Of a stretch of 64,000 nucleotides of DNA, positions 1-7,499 are shown piece by piece (the first letter of the stretch is position 1; every line of letters begins with the position of its first letter). The stretch spans positions 93,716 through 157,715 of the forward strand of contig JANQJU010000069.1 of assembly GCA_028281495.1 (NCBI GenBank), in the 5' to 3' direction. Made by a program: the position numbers and the translations under genes. Under the pieces are notes generated by a model, which worked only from the letters and a program-made list of their open reading frames with translations, was not told the origin of the DNA and searched no databases. Source of the DNA: SAR324 cluster bacterium (GTDB lineage Bacteria > SAR324 > NAC60-12).

Positions 1-2
1 GA

Positions 3-719
3 AGATATGAAGAGGCTGAGGAGTATTATCTCAAGGCAATTGAAAATGAAAAAAATAATATCAAAGCATTAAACAACTTAGCTGATTTGTATATAGATCA
101 AGGAAGGTATGAAGAGGCTGAGGAGTATTATCTCAAGGTAATTGAAAATGAAAAAAATAATATCAAAGCATTATACAACTTAATTGTCTACTATGACCAA
201 CTGGGTAGGTATGAAAAAATTGAAGAACTTTCAAAAAAGGGGATTTCGGAAGATACTCTCCTATTTTTATTGATACTTGCATGGGGCTATTTTGATAGAG
301 GACATCGTGAGCAGAATAAGAGCTCACTGGAGCTGGCTTATAAAGCTTACAAAAAGTTGAAACAAGAAAGTATTAATGTTGATAGTTTCTACTCAATAAT
401 CACTTTATGGAATGATGAATTTAGACTTTCAATTCGGCTATTTCATCGAATAATAGATAGCAAAGGCCAACAGTTTGCTTATCCAGGTTTCTTTAGGGAT
501 TTCTTTTTCCTCCTCCTTGCAAAAGGTCAATATTACGCAGCACACAAGCTATTCCAAAACAATGACCTCAAAGAGCGGTTCAAGCCTTTTTATTATGCGC
601 TTATGCATTATCTGAAAGATGAGTACCCGAATGAAACACTCAAGATGGGGCCAGAGTTAAAGGAAACGGTGGAGGAAATCAAAGAAAGGGTGAAGAAGTG
701 GCGAAAAGCCTATACCTGA
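3..719 (+). CDS. TPR-repeat protein, 5' end outside window
   Basis: The reading frame is open from the window edge, so the N-terminus is missing; a TTG at 87 is only an internal codon. The visible 238 residues begin with consensus-like tetratricopeptide units (ending AEEYYLKxIENEKNN) of exactly 34 residues. At DNA level the first two units (about 1-102 and 103-204) are nearly identical 102-bp direct repeats, which indicates recent duplication. The C-terminal 150 residues are helical but more diverged, without a catalytic motif I recognise. TPR arrays act as protein-binding scaffolds; the partner cannot be told. The gene is visibly more AT-rich than the core genes to its right and converges on the HAD gene with a 54-nt gap, which fits an accessory, possibly transferred gene. 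Family assignment is firm, function unknown. Confidence 0.85.
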   Translation, partial: RYEEAEEYYLKAIENEKNNIKALNNLADLYIDQGRYEEAEEYYLKVIENEKNNIKALYNLIVYYDQLGRYEKIEELSKKGISEDTLLFLLILAWGYFDRGHREQNKSSLELAYKAYKKLKQESINVDSFYSIITLWNDEFRLSIRLFHRIIDSKGQQFAYPGFFRDFFFLLLAKGQYYAAHKLFQNNDLKERFKPFYYALMHYLKDEYPNETLKMGPELKETVEEIKERVKKWRKAYT

Positions 720-773
720 TTTGTCGTTGGGAGTGTGATTGAAAAACGAGCTGTAGGCGTTTCTAGCGCAAAC

Positions 774-1466
774 CTAAATGTTGGCTACCCATTCCAACAA
801 ACTTTCGAAGCTTCCCAATGCGGAAGGATGCGTTGCCCCACCCACCAGCACACACTCGATACCCGCCGCAGACGCACCTCCCAAATCCCGCCGCACGGAA
901 TCCCCGATGACCAAAGCATCGTCGGGGGAAATTTCAAGAGTTTCCAAGGCGAACTCGAAGAGTTTGGGCGAAGGCTTCACCATTCCGTAATCCGAAGAAA
1001 ACAAGAGGGCAGAAAACAACGGAGTGATGCCGGTCTCGTCGAATGCAGCGCGCCACGAATGGGAAGGTGCCCAAATGTCAGCAACCACAGCCAAGGCAAA
1101 TTGTTCAGCCAAGCTCTGCAAAGCACCCACATAGGCTGAAGGAATATGCCCCCGTTCGTGATGAGCAAAGGTGTCCACGATTTTTTGTATTTCTTTAGGC
1201 GGAAGAGGTTGGGGGGACACTTTTGTTAAAGCTCCTTGCACACTAGGAAAGCACTCACGAAACTCAGGGTCAGGATATCGTGCCTCCAGATAAGCATAAG
1301 TAGCTTGGATGAGGGATTGAATTTCGGATCGAGGAAGGCTTCCTCCAATCTGGTGATAAAAAACAGAGTAATCTTGTTCCTTATCGAAACGATCTTCACC
1401 AAACATGAACGTGTGATTCATATCCAGTAGCAATGCTGTTTTATTTTGTAGAAAATTGAGGCTCAT
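774..1466 (-). CDS. HAD-superfamily hydrolase
   Basis: A 230-residue haloacid-dehalogenase-type hydrolase, cytoplasmic, probably a small-molecule phosphatase. Motif I is D15-x-N17-x-T19 (DMNHT), so the nucleophile Asp is present, but the second Asp that normally acts as general acid/base is Asn. Lys164 (motif III, VKPSPK) and the GDSVRRD acidic motif around D189 (motif IV) are intact, followed by the usual GASAAGI segment. The helical insert after motif I fits a C1-type cap. I use the ATG at 1466 because it lies just ahead of the Rossmann strand; a TTG at 1511 would add 15 residues but has no ribosome-binding site. Substrate unknown; the D-to-N change may alter the chemistry. It stands alone between the TPR gene and a small accessory gene. 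Confidence 0.8.
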   Translation of the reverse strand: MSLNFLQNKTALLLDMNHTFMFGEDRFDKEQDYSVFYHQIGGSLPRSEIQSLIQATYAYLEARYPDPEFRECFPSVQGALTKVSPQPLPPKEIQKIVDTFAHHERGHIPSAYVGALQSLAEQFALAVVADIWAPSHSWRAAFDETGITPLFSALLFSSDYGMVKPSPKLFEFALETLEISPDDALVIGDSVRRDLGGASAAGIECVLVGGATHPSALGSFESLLEWVANI

Positions 1467-1521
1467 GGAAATGGTTTCTTGGATTGGGATATTTCTGTAA
1501 TTTTTGATCAACGCTCGAATA

Positions 1522-1551
1522 AAAATATCGTGAAATGGTTCACTCTGAAAA
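1522..1551. promoter_or_regulatory. Dispersed palindromic motif, copy 1
   Basis: A 30-nt segment containing GTGAA-N4-TTCAC (1530-1543) that recurs with a single mismatch at 63404-63433. Both copies lie upstream of a rightward accessory gene (small protein at 1642; PD-(D/E)XK-type gene at 63573). The inverted repeat suggests an operator or a conserved promoter/leader element. This is seen directly; the function is inferred. Confidence 0.5.
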
Positions 1552-1641
1552 ACGATAAAAATTTCGGTACATTTTTCTAAAGAGTTGCAAGAATTGCTGT
1601 CAGGGCTATTTCAACGTTGGTTTTTAACAGAAGGAGACTTT

Positions 1642-1851
1642 ATGCAAGAAACCCAAGAAATGATAGTGGAAGAATACCGCAAGGCGGGTCGTGATTTTAT
1701 GCAGCAAATGCTCAAACAAATGAGTGTTCAAGAACGATTGGAAGGGATCCCTCCGCAGGCGAGGCTGGAAGGGGTCTCTCCAGAAGAATTGGCAAAGAGT
1801 TTGTCACCTGAATATTTGGAAGCGTTACTCAAGCATCGCTCCAATCAGTGA
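1642..1851 (+). CDS. Small protein with ERLEG/ARLEG-type tail repeats
   Basis: A 69-residue charged, helical protein. The ATG at 1642 is chosen because of a good ribosome-binding site (AAGGAGA, 6 nt upstream); the frame extends upstream to a TTG at 1585 without a better start. The C-terminal half consists of degenerate repeats (ERLEGIPPQ, ARLEGVSPEELAKSLSPEYLEAL) of a kind I associate with the tails of multicopy Rpn/PD-(D/E)XK-like proteins. It may therefore be the 3' remnant of such a gene, since the same upstream motif precedes a PD-(D/E)XK-type gene at the other end of the window. No catalytic residues are visible. Function unknown. Confidence 0.5.
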   Translation: MQETQEMIVEEYRKAGRDFMQQMLKQMSVQERLEGIPPQARLEGVSPEELAKSLSPEYLEALLKHRSNQ

Positions 1852-1869
1852 GGTGAGTCACTTGCAGGG

Positions 1870-2310
1870 TTAGTTGTCCACGTATCCTTGTTTCCAGGCT
1901 CGGTTGGCGTCGTGGTTGCGTAGATCGACGTTGAAATCGACGGCGGCTTTCATGGCCATCAGTACCGAGACCCAGCCAGCAGCCATTTCCATGCGAAACG
2001 ACTCGTCGACTTCCTCAGCCAACAAGCTGAGTTCGGTGCCACCGTTGCCATCCGATTCCAGTTCGAAGGTCACTGTGGTGCCGAAGTATTCCAGCACAAA
2101 ATATTCAGGGACTTCGCGTTCTAAGATTTGGGCTTCATAGGCAGGGTAATTGAAAATTTGGAACTCGATCACTCCCTCTTGTTCCAAGGCCGACTCAGCC
2201 CAAAAACTGGCTCGACCTTCATCTGTATTGAGCGCTTCGTAAACCTTTTCCGGTGGCGAGTTGAAGTGCATATTCCATTTAATGATTCCTTCCTCACTTT
2301 GAAAACTCAT
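1870..2310 (-). CDS. SRPBCC-fold (AHSA1/polyketide cyclase-like) protein
   Basis: A 146-residue cytoplasmic protein with the START/SRPBCC pattern: an N-terminal strand with the FNSPPEKVYEALN segment typical of AHSA1-like domains, a middle beta-sheet (YFVLEYFGTTVTFEL) and a long C-terminal helix containing GWVSVLMAMKAAVDF. The fold binds hydrophobic ligands in a deep cavity; the ligand cannot be predicted. The ATG is preceded by GGGAGGA at a suitable distance, which fixes the start. It is followed downstream only by the accessory region to its left and is not clearly part of an operon. Confidence 0.78.
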   Translation of the reverse strand: MSFQSEEGIIKWNMHFNSPPEKVYEALNTDEGRASFWAESALEQEGVIEFQIFNYPAYEAQILEREVPEYFVLEYFGTTVTFELESDGNGGTELSLLAEEVDESFRMEMAAGWVSVLMAMKAAVDFNVDLRNHDANRAWKQGYVDN

Positions 2311-2443
2311 AAGTGTCCTCCCTTCTTGTGTTAATAAAATTTCTCCATTTTCATTTCTGGTTCTCTCGTTCCACAGCAGGTATTTCTTTTACTTTTATCC
2401 CACTGTAGAAGTGTGTCTCTCTCCCTTTTAAACAAGTGCGCTT

Positions 2444-2848
2444 TCAAGCTCCAATACCGCAGCGAGACAGAGCATCGCGGACGAGTTGTTCGTCACCTTC
2501 TTCCGAAAGACCACTCACTCCCATTCCACCTACAATTTGGTCGTTTTGTGTGATGGGCAACCCCCCACCCATTCCTGTAATTTTGGGGTCGGCCCAGTAA
2601 CCCATATCTTTGCCCGTTTCTCGTGCCCATTTTCCCAAGCTTGCTGTCGGTTGACGGTCCCGGACCGCAGTGTAGGCTTTGGCAGGAGCCAAAACTCCTG
2701 TATGCAATGGCGCGTCGTCCATTCGACCAAAGGCCAACAGTTCACCATGTCCGTCGGCAACTGCGACGGATATGGAAACACTCCGTTCCGTGGCAATCGC
2801 GATGGCAGCGTCTATCAAGGCTTTGGCATCACTGTATTGAATATCCAT
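2444..2848 (-). CDS. GlcG/HbpS-family (DUF336) heme-binding-type protein
   Basis: A 134-residue protein covering one complete DUF336 (GlcG/PduO C-terminal/HbpS) domain. The family's hallmarks are visible: a central AVADGHGELLAFGRMDDA strand-turn-strand, the helix with APAKAYTAV, and the glycine-rich GGGLPI ... GGMGVSG segment before the C-terminal helix. Members bind heme or cobalamin-type cofactors or act as redox sensors. The ATG at 2848 is preceded by a perfect AGGAGG; the frame continues upstream into the 32-bp repeats but this is unlikely to be translated. No signal peptide, so cytoplasmic. Exact role unknown. Confidence 0.8.
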   Translation of the reverse strand: MDIQYSDAKALIDAAIAIATERSVSISVAVADGHGELLAFGRMDDAPLHTGVLAPAKAYTAVRDRQPTASLGKWARETGKDMGYWADPKITGMGGGLPITQNDQIVGGMGVSGLSEEGDEQLVRDALSRCGIGA

Positions 2849-2864
2849 ATGATTTCTCCTCCTA

Positions 2865-2992
2865 AAATGATGTGTGACTGCATATACAGTACTCATAAAT
2901 GATATGTGACTGCGTACACGGTACTTAAAAATGATATGTAACTGCGTATACAGTACTCATAAATGATGTGTAACTGCGTATACAGTACTAAG
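2865..2992. repeat. 32-bp tandem repeat, four copies
   Basis: Four near-perfect 32-bp units starting at 2865, 2897, 2929 and 2961 (core AAATGATATGTGACTGCGTA), with a decayed fifth unit at 2993. There are no unique spacers, so it is not a CRISPR. It sits immediately upstream of the DUF336 gene start. The remaining stretch to 3246 holds no gene that I can support. Confidence 0.85.
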
Positions 2993-3246
2993 GTATGACT
3001 GCGTCTTGTCATGTGCATGGAAACGCTTGTTTTGTGGACCAACTGTGATTTTTCATCAAGGTATTTTGCAGAATGTGATTCATCAAAGCCATTGATGAAA
3101 CCAAACGCAATCAAGATGAGCAGGAGGTGACCGGTTCGCAAACTGGCATGCAGATCGAACCGATCTTTGGGGTAGGGCGGTTAGTGGTCTGGCGTCGGGC
3201 AGGAACAAACTTCATGATCTGTGCAGGGAGTGCACAAATTACCAAA

Positions 3247-4518
3247 TTACACTCTGCCAAAAATAAGCGCTGCCTTCGTGCTTCCAAACCCAAAAGCATT
3301 GTTGAGTGCATAGCGGATAGGTTTCTGTTGTGCTTCGAGAGGTGTGTAATTCAAGGCAGGCAATTCGGGGTCGACCGAATGCAAATTGAGTGTGGGTGGC
3401 ACGACATTGTTTTGCAATGCCAGAATCGTAAAAATCGCTTCAATGGCGCCGGCGGCTCCAAGAGTATGGCCTGTGGCGGACTTTGTAGAAGACACAGAAA
3501 CTACTTCCGGATTCAATGCACTCGCCAATCCCAGAGATTCGCCACGATCACCCATCATCGTAGAGGTCGCATGAGCATTTACGTAATCGATTTGGTCTTT
3601 ATCCAGTTTGCCCCGTTTCAAGGCGGTGCGTAAGCAAAGCTGTTCCCCTTCGCCTTCGGGAGAAGTGGCGGTGATATGGTACGCATCACTCACCGAAGCA
3701 TAAGATACAAGCTCCGCATGGATGTTGGCCCCACGGCGTTTCGCATGTTCATATTCTTCTACCACGAGCACTCCTGCCCCTTCTGCTAAAACAAACCCAT
3801 CGCGATCTACACTGAATGGACGGGATGCCTGTTCTGGATGATCATTGAAATGTGTCGACAGCGACTTGGCTCGACTGAAACCTGCAATGCACAGACGTTC
3901 AATAGTGGCATCCGTTCCTCCCACGACGGCTACATCGCATTCGTCCAGTAAGATAGAACGTGCTCCGCAGATGAGCGCTTCCGATCCAGTGGCACACGCA
4001 CTGACAACCGAATAGTTAGCTCCTCGGAAACCATACTTGATCCCGATCTGTCCACTCGACAAATTGATCAACATCGCCGGAATGATAAACGGAGAAATCC
4101 GGCGAGGGCCTTGGGCATCCAAAGTTTGAGTTCCGTGAATCGTGGTATGGAATCCTCCAACCCCCGAGCCAATGATGACGGAAGTCCGCTCCAGGGCGGA
4201 TTCTTCCTGAGGAGTCCAGCCCGCATCTTCAATCGCTTCTTGTGCCGCAACCAAGGCATAATGGATGAACGGATCACTTTTATTGATTTCCTTCACGGAC
4301 AAGATCTGTTGGGGGTCATACTCGCCTGCTTGGTCTCCCCGAGGAATCATTCCAGCAATCTGAGCAGGGAGGTCGGACACATCCAAGTGTTCGATACGGC
4401 GAACCCCGCTGTTCCCAGCTAGGAGGCGTTCCCAATTGTGATTCACTCCCACGCCCAAAGGGGAGATCATACCCATTCCTGTAATAACAACTCGTCGCAT
4501 CGTTCCTTTCCGGCTCAT
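3247..4518 (-). CDS. fabF: Beta-ketoacyl-ACP synthase II (FabF-type)
   Basis: A 423-residue thiolase-fold condensing enzyme, close to the usual FabF length of about 410. It would join malonyl-ACP to an acyl chain in fatty acid elongation. The catalytic set is complete: Cys175 in SACATGSEA, His316 in NAHATST, Lys346 and His351 in KSATGHTLGAAGA. The ATG at 4518 overlaps the stop of the marR-like gene (ATGA), suggesting translational coupling; the ATG at 4500 (preceded by AAAGGAA) is an equally good start. No fabD, fabG or acpP lies nearby, so it is not in the classical fab cluster. Coupling to a MarR regulator suggests a conditional or specialised synthase, for example for membrane adaptation or a secondary lipid; this is inference. 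Confidence 0.9.
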   Translation of the reverse strand: MSRKGTMRRVVITGMGMISPLGVGVNHNWERLLAGNSGVRRIEHLDVSDLPAQIAGMIPRGDQAGEYDPQQILSVKEINKSDPFIHYALVAAQEAIEDAGWTPQEESALERTSVIIGSGVGGFHTTIHGTQTLDAQGPRRISPFIIPAMLINLSSGQIGIKYGFRGANYSVVSACATGSEALICGARSILLDECDVAVVGGTDATIERLCIAGFSRAKSLSTHFNDHPEQASRPFSVDRDGFVLAEGAGVLVVEEYEHAKRRGANIHAELVSYASVSDAYHITATSPEGEGEQLCLRTALKRGKLDKDQIDYVNAHATSTMMGDRGESLGLASALNPEVVSVSSTKSATGHTLGAAGAIEAIFTILALQNNVVPPTLNLHSVDPELPALNYTPLEAQQKPIRYALNNAFGFGSTKAALIFGRV

Positions 4519-4979
4519 GGCCCTTTCGATGGTGATTTAGGGTTTTGGAAGATCTTCTGATCTAGCGAGTCCGCTAAGTTCATCAAGCCTTGTAAATCGG
4601 ATTCGTTAAACAACGCTTGGATTTTGGCTTGAGCAGATTCCCAACCTTCAAAGGATGCTTGCAAGCAGGCAGCTCCTTCCTCGGTCAACTCCACTTCGCG
4701 GATGCGCCCGGTTTCGGTGTGATCAAACTGAACCCAGCCTTTGTCAGCAAACTTGTTCAGCAACCGGCTCACCGACGACTTTTCTAGTTGTAGATGCTTC
4801 CCTAAGGCATACGGTGTGACCTTTCCTTGGGTTGCAATGAATACCAAGAGGTTTGAGTGACTGATCTGTAAGCCATAGGGTTTCAAAGCTTCGTCATAAA
4901 TTTTCGAGATCACACGATTGATCTTCCGTATTCGGTTCGCAAAGCATGTGTTTGCGACTTCTTCCAATTCAGCTTTCAT
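4515..4979 (-). CDS. MarR-family transcriptional regulator
   Basis: A 154-residue winged-helix regulator. The segment from about residue 25 to 125 shows the MarR pattern: dimerisation helices, an HTH (TPYALGKHLQLEKSSVSRLLNKFADKGWV) and a wing (TGRIREVELTEEG). It is cotranscribed with and overlaps the FabF-like gene by four bases, so it most likely controls that operon. MarR proteins generally repress and respond to small aromatic or lipidic ligands; the ligand is unknown. Inverted repeats lie just upstream of its start, consistent with autoregulation. Confidence 0.88.
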   Translation of the reverse strand: MKAELEEVANTCFANRIRKINRVISKIYDEALKPYGLQISHSNLLVFIATQGKVTPYALGKHLQLEKSSVSRLLNKFADKGWVQFDHTETGRIREVELTEEGAACLQASFEGWESAQAKIQALFNESDLQGLMNLADSLDQKIFQNPKSPSKGP

Positions 4980-5003
4980 TTTATTCCATAATTGTTAGAT
5001 ATG

Positions 5004-5025
5004 CAACTCTTGTTGTGTATACAAC
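5004..5025. promoter_or_regulatory. Candidate MarR operator
   Basis: Between the marR-like start and the next gene lies CAAC-N4-GTTG (5004-5015) sharing its right arm with GTTGT-N4-ACAAC (5012-5025). The overlapping inverted repeats are about 25-45 bp upstream of the regulator start, where a MarR dimer would be expected to bind. Motif seen directly, role inferred. Confidence 0.4.
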
Positions 5026-5146
5026 ATTTAAGAAAAGCTCAACCAAAATCAGGTGTTCCAGGTGGGGGACACTTGCCTCTTTAAAGGAGCGTTTCGGTAG
5101 CCATTGGTGAGTGACACCATCGACACGCAAACATTACGCAGGCACT

Positions 5147-7276
5147 TCAACAGGAGCCAGACTGGAGCAATTGCTGGTATTCCTGACATTGCCCCAACTC
5201 GCAGGTTTGTTGGAAATCCTTGCAGGCCTGAGGCATGTTTTTCAACAACACATGCAGCATGCCTCGATTGTGATAGATGCCGATCTGAGTGGCATCCAAT
5301 TGTAAGGCTTGATTGAAATCGTGGAGTGCGGCCTCAAATTTTTGGAGTTTGATCAGCACATTGCCTCGATTGAAATAGGCTTCCACATCATTGGGGCGAA
5401 TTTGAAGCCATTCGTCATAGATCAACACCGCTTTTTCAAATTGTTGTTGGACCGTATACAAGCGGGCCAGACTATACCAAGACTCCCGGAACTGCGGGTT
5501 CACTGCAACCGCCTGTTGGTAATCAGCAATCGCATTTTCATATTGTTTCTGCTGCAAATACACATTGCCTCGATTGTGATACGCAATGACATTATTGGCA
5601 TCCCGTTTCAGGCTTTCCTGGAAATTTTCTAAAGCGGCGTCATATTGTTGTAAGGTCAAATACACGATGCCACGATTTGTGTAAGCCTTGATATAATCAG
5701 GATGCAACCGCAAGGCGTGATTCAAATCGGCTAATGCCAACGAAGGCTGTTGCTGACGGGCATACCAGATCCCTCGATTGACCCACGGATCGGGTCGATA
5801 CGGATTCAATTCAATCGCTCGATTGACCCATTCCAAAGCTTCTGAATACTCTCCTTGTTCCATACGCAGCATGGCCAAATGATTGTAGGCCGACCAAGCT
5901 TTCTGGTTTTTTTGCACTGTGTCTTGCCACAAGGTTTCTTCATTCTGATAAATGTGGGTTTGCTTCCATGTCAGCACTCCCAGTGCCAATGCGATTCCTA
6001 GACAGATCATATTCGGTACGGAAAACATTCGAGTATACTTCCCTAAAACACCTTCCGCATTGCTTTTATTGCTGGCTTTCTCCTTTGAGCTAGCATGACC
6101 TTTCAAACTCTCCTTGGAGCTAGCACGACCTTTCAAACTCTCCTTGGGGCTCGCATGACCTTTCAAACTCTGTGGACTAAAAAGATTTTGGGTATAATTC
6201 CCCAAGCGATAGACCGCACCCACTCCCAATATGACAATGGGAAGGGACGCCAGATGTCCCCAATGGTCGGCCACATAAGCAAAGCGATGCCACGCATTGT
6301 TAAAGAATCCCATCACTGGAAATAGCGTGATTCCAAAAGCTCCCAGGCCCAGTAAAGTCGGGCGTCCCCACGAATAGTAGAATCTGGCTTTATAAACCAA
6401 GAGGAGACCAATTCCGGCCCAACTGAGTAGGGGTAAATACGAGGAGAATTGACCTATATCGAGATTCCATCGGGGATAGGTGAAAATGAGTGGATACGGC
6501 ACCACCAACTTTTGAAGGTAGAAAAAAGGAACATGCCCAGCAATGAGCAAGCGTTCGATCCATGACAGATCGTAATCAGCGCCACTACCGCCGAAGCGTT
6601 CCAACTCAAACCATATGCGCACATAAGCAATACCCAAGGCGACGACAAAAAACGGAACCAAGGCCAAAATATCCTGACGATGCCATGAGCGGCGAAACCA
6701 AATGCGGCTCACGATCAGTAACACCGGCAACATGATCGTGGAGGTCTTGCTGAGCAAGGCGGCCACAAACATGAGCAGAGCCAGGCCGTACCAACGCCAG
6801 GAGGGTTTGCAATCAAATTTCCAGTAACACCCAAAGGCTAAGATATAAAAGATGGCAGACACCACGTTTTTGCGTTCTGCAATCCAAGCCACAGACTGCA
6901 CATGCAGAGGGTGTAGTGCAAAAATCAGTGCGATCCACCACGCGCCTCGAATGTGAAAATGAGACAATACCCCCCACAATGCGAAGGCTCCCAATAGGTG
7001 CAATCCAACATTCACTCCATGAGCAACGGCGAAACTTGGCCCCAGCAATTGATATTCCAACCAAAATGAGGAACGGGTGATGGGTAAATAGGGCCAGATC
7101 CCACTACTTCCTAGCGGGTCCAACCAAATAGCAGACAAGCCGTGAGGCCACCGCATGACGGGATCTTCAAAGTAATAGGCGAGGTCATCCATGATGAATT
7201 CTGCCTCGAAAGCTGGAAAGTAAACAACAGCAGGCAAGACGAACAGCAAGGAAAAACGGAGGACACGAATGGGCAT
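5147..7276 (-). CDS. TMTC-like multispanning membrane protein with TPR domain
   Basis: A 709-residue protein with an N-terminal polytopic membrane region (about residues 1-350, roughly ten hydrophobic segments) and a C-terminal series of about seven TPR units (from about residue 450). The acidic FIMDDLAYY near the first membrane segment and the HPLHVQSVAWIAERKNVVSA loop are characteristic of the GT-C-type/TMTC family, which in eukaryotes transfers mannose to proteins; bacterial members are uncharacterised. A linker between the two parts contains three copies of a SLKGHASSKE-like decapeptide encoded by 30-bp direct repeats (6081-6170). It may be a lipid-linked-sugar-dependent glycosyltransferase with a periplasmic TPR domain, but the activity is inference. 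It is monocistronic and divergent from oppA. Confidence 0.75.
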   Translation of the reverse strand: MPIRVLRFSLLFVLPAVVYFPAFEAEFIMDDLAYYFEDPVMRWPHGLSAIWLDPLGSSGIWPYLPITRSSFWLEYQLLGPSFAVAHGVNVGLHLLGAFALWGVLSHFHIRGAWWIALIFALHPLHVQSVAWIAERKNVVSAIFYILAFGCYWKFDCKPSWRWYGLALLMFVAALLSKTSTIMLPVLLIVSRIWFRRSWHRQDILALVPFFVVALGIAYVRIWFELERFGGSGADYDLSWIERLLIAGHVPFFYLQKLVVPYPLIFTYPRWNLDIGQFSSYLPLLSWAGIGLLLVYKARFYYSWGRPTLLGLGAFGITLFPVMGFFNNAWHRFAYVADHWGHLASLPIVILGVGAVYRLGNYTQNLFSPQSLKGHASPKESLKGRASSKESLKGHASSKEKASNKSNAEGVLGKYTRMFSVPNMICLGIALALGVLTWKQTHIYQNEETLWQDTVQKNQKAWSAYNHLAMLRMEQGEYSEALEWVNRAIELNPYRPDPWVNRGIWYARQQQPSLALADLNHALRLHPDYIKAYTNRGIVYLTLQQYDAALENFQESLKRDANNVIAYHNRGNVYLQQKQYENAIADYQQAVAVNPQFRESWYSLARLYTVQQQFEKAVLIYDEWLQIRPNDVEAYFNRGNVLIKLQKFEAALHDFNQALQLDATQIGIYHNRGMLHVLLKNMPQACKDFQQTCELGQCQEYQQLLQSGSC
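6081..6170. repeat. In-frame 30-bp tandem repeat
   Basis: Three 30-bp units (6081, 6111, 6141) within the linker of the TMTC-like gene, each coding for ten residues, with only a few base differences between units. The region is low-complexity and probably flexible. Confidence 0.85.
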
Positions 7277-7499
7277 GAGAGGCTGGAATGGAAATAAGTC
7301 GTTGGTACGGAATCGTTGGTGCCTGCAATCGTTGTAAACGAAGTTGGATCAAGATTCAAAGGGGGGAGATACACTTGACAGTTGTGTTCTAGAGCACCGA
7401 TAACCAAAAGAAACAGCAAGCACCGAGGGGCGGTGCAATGCGAAATGACGCATTTAATGATTATTGATTCAACTGCATTAGGTTGAGAAGGAGGGGTAT

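Noticed and set aside
735..1139. Rightward frame opposite the HAD gene
   Set aside because: Antisense shadow; composition is unlike a protein and the HAD motifs occur on the other strand.
2865..2992. CRISPR array
   Set aside because: The 32-bp units are contiguous without unique spacers, and no cas genes are nearby.
3127..3633. 168-codon rightward frame over the fabF end
   Set aside because: It runs antisense to the ketosynthase and has no family features; fabF has all catalytic residues on the opposite strand.
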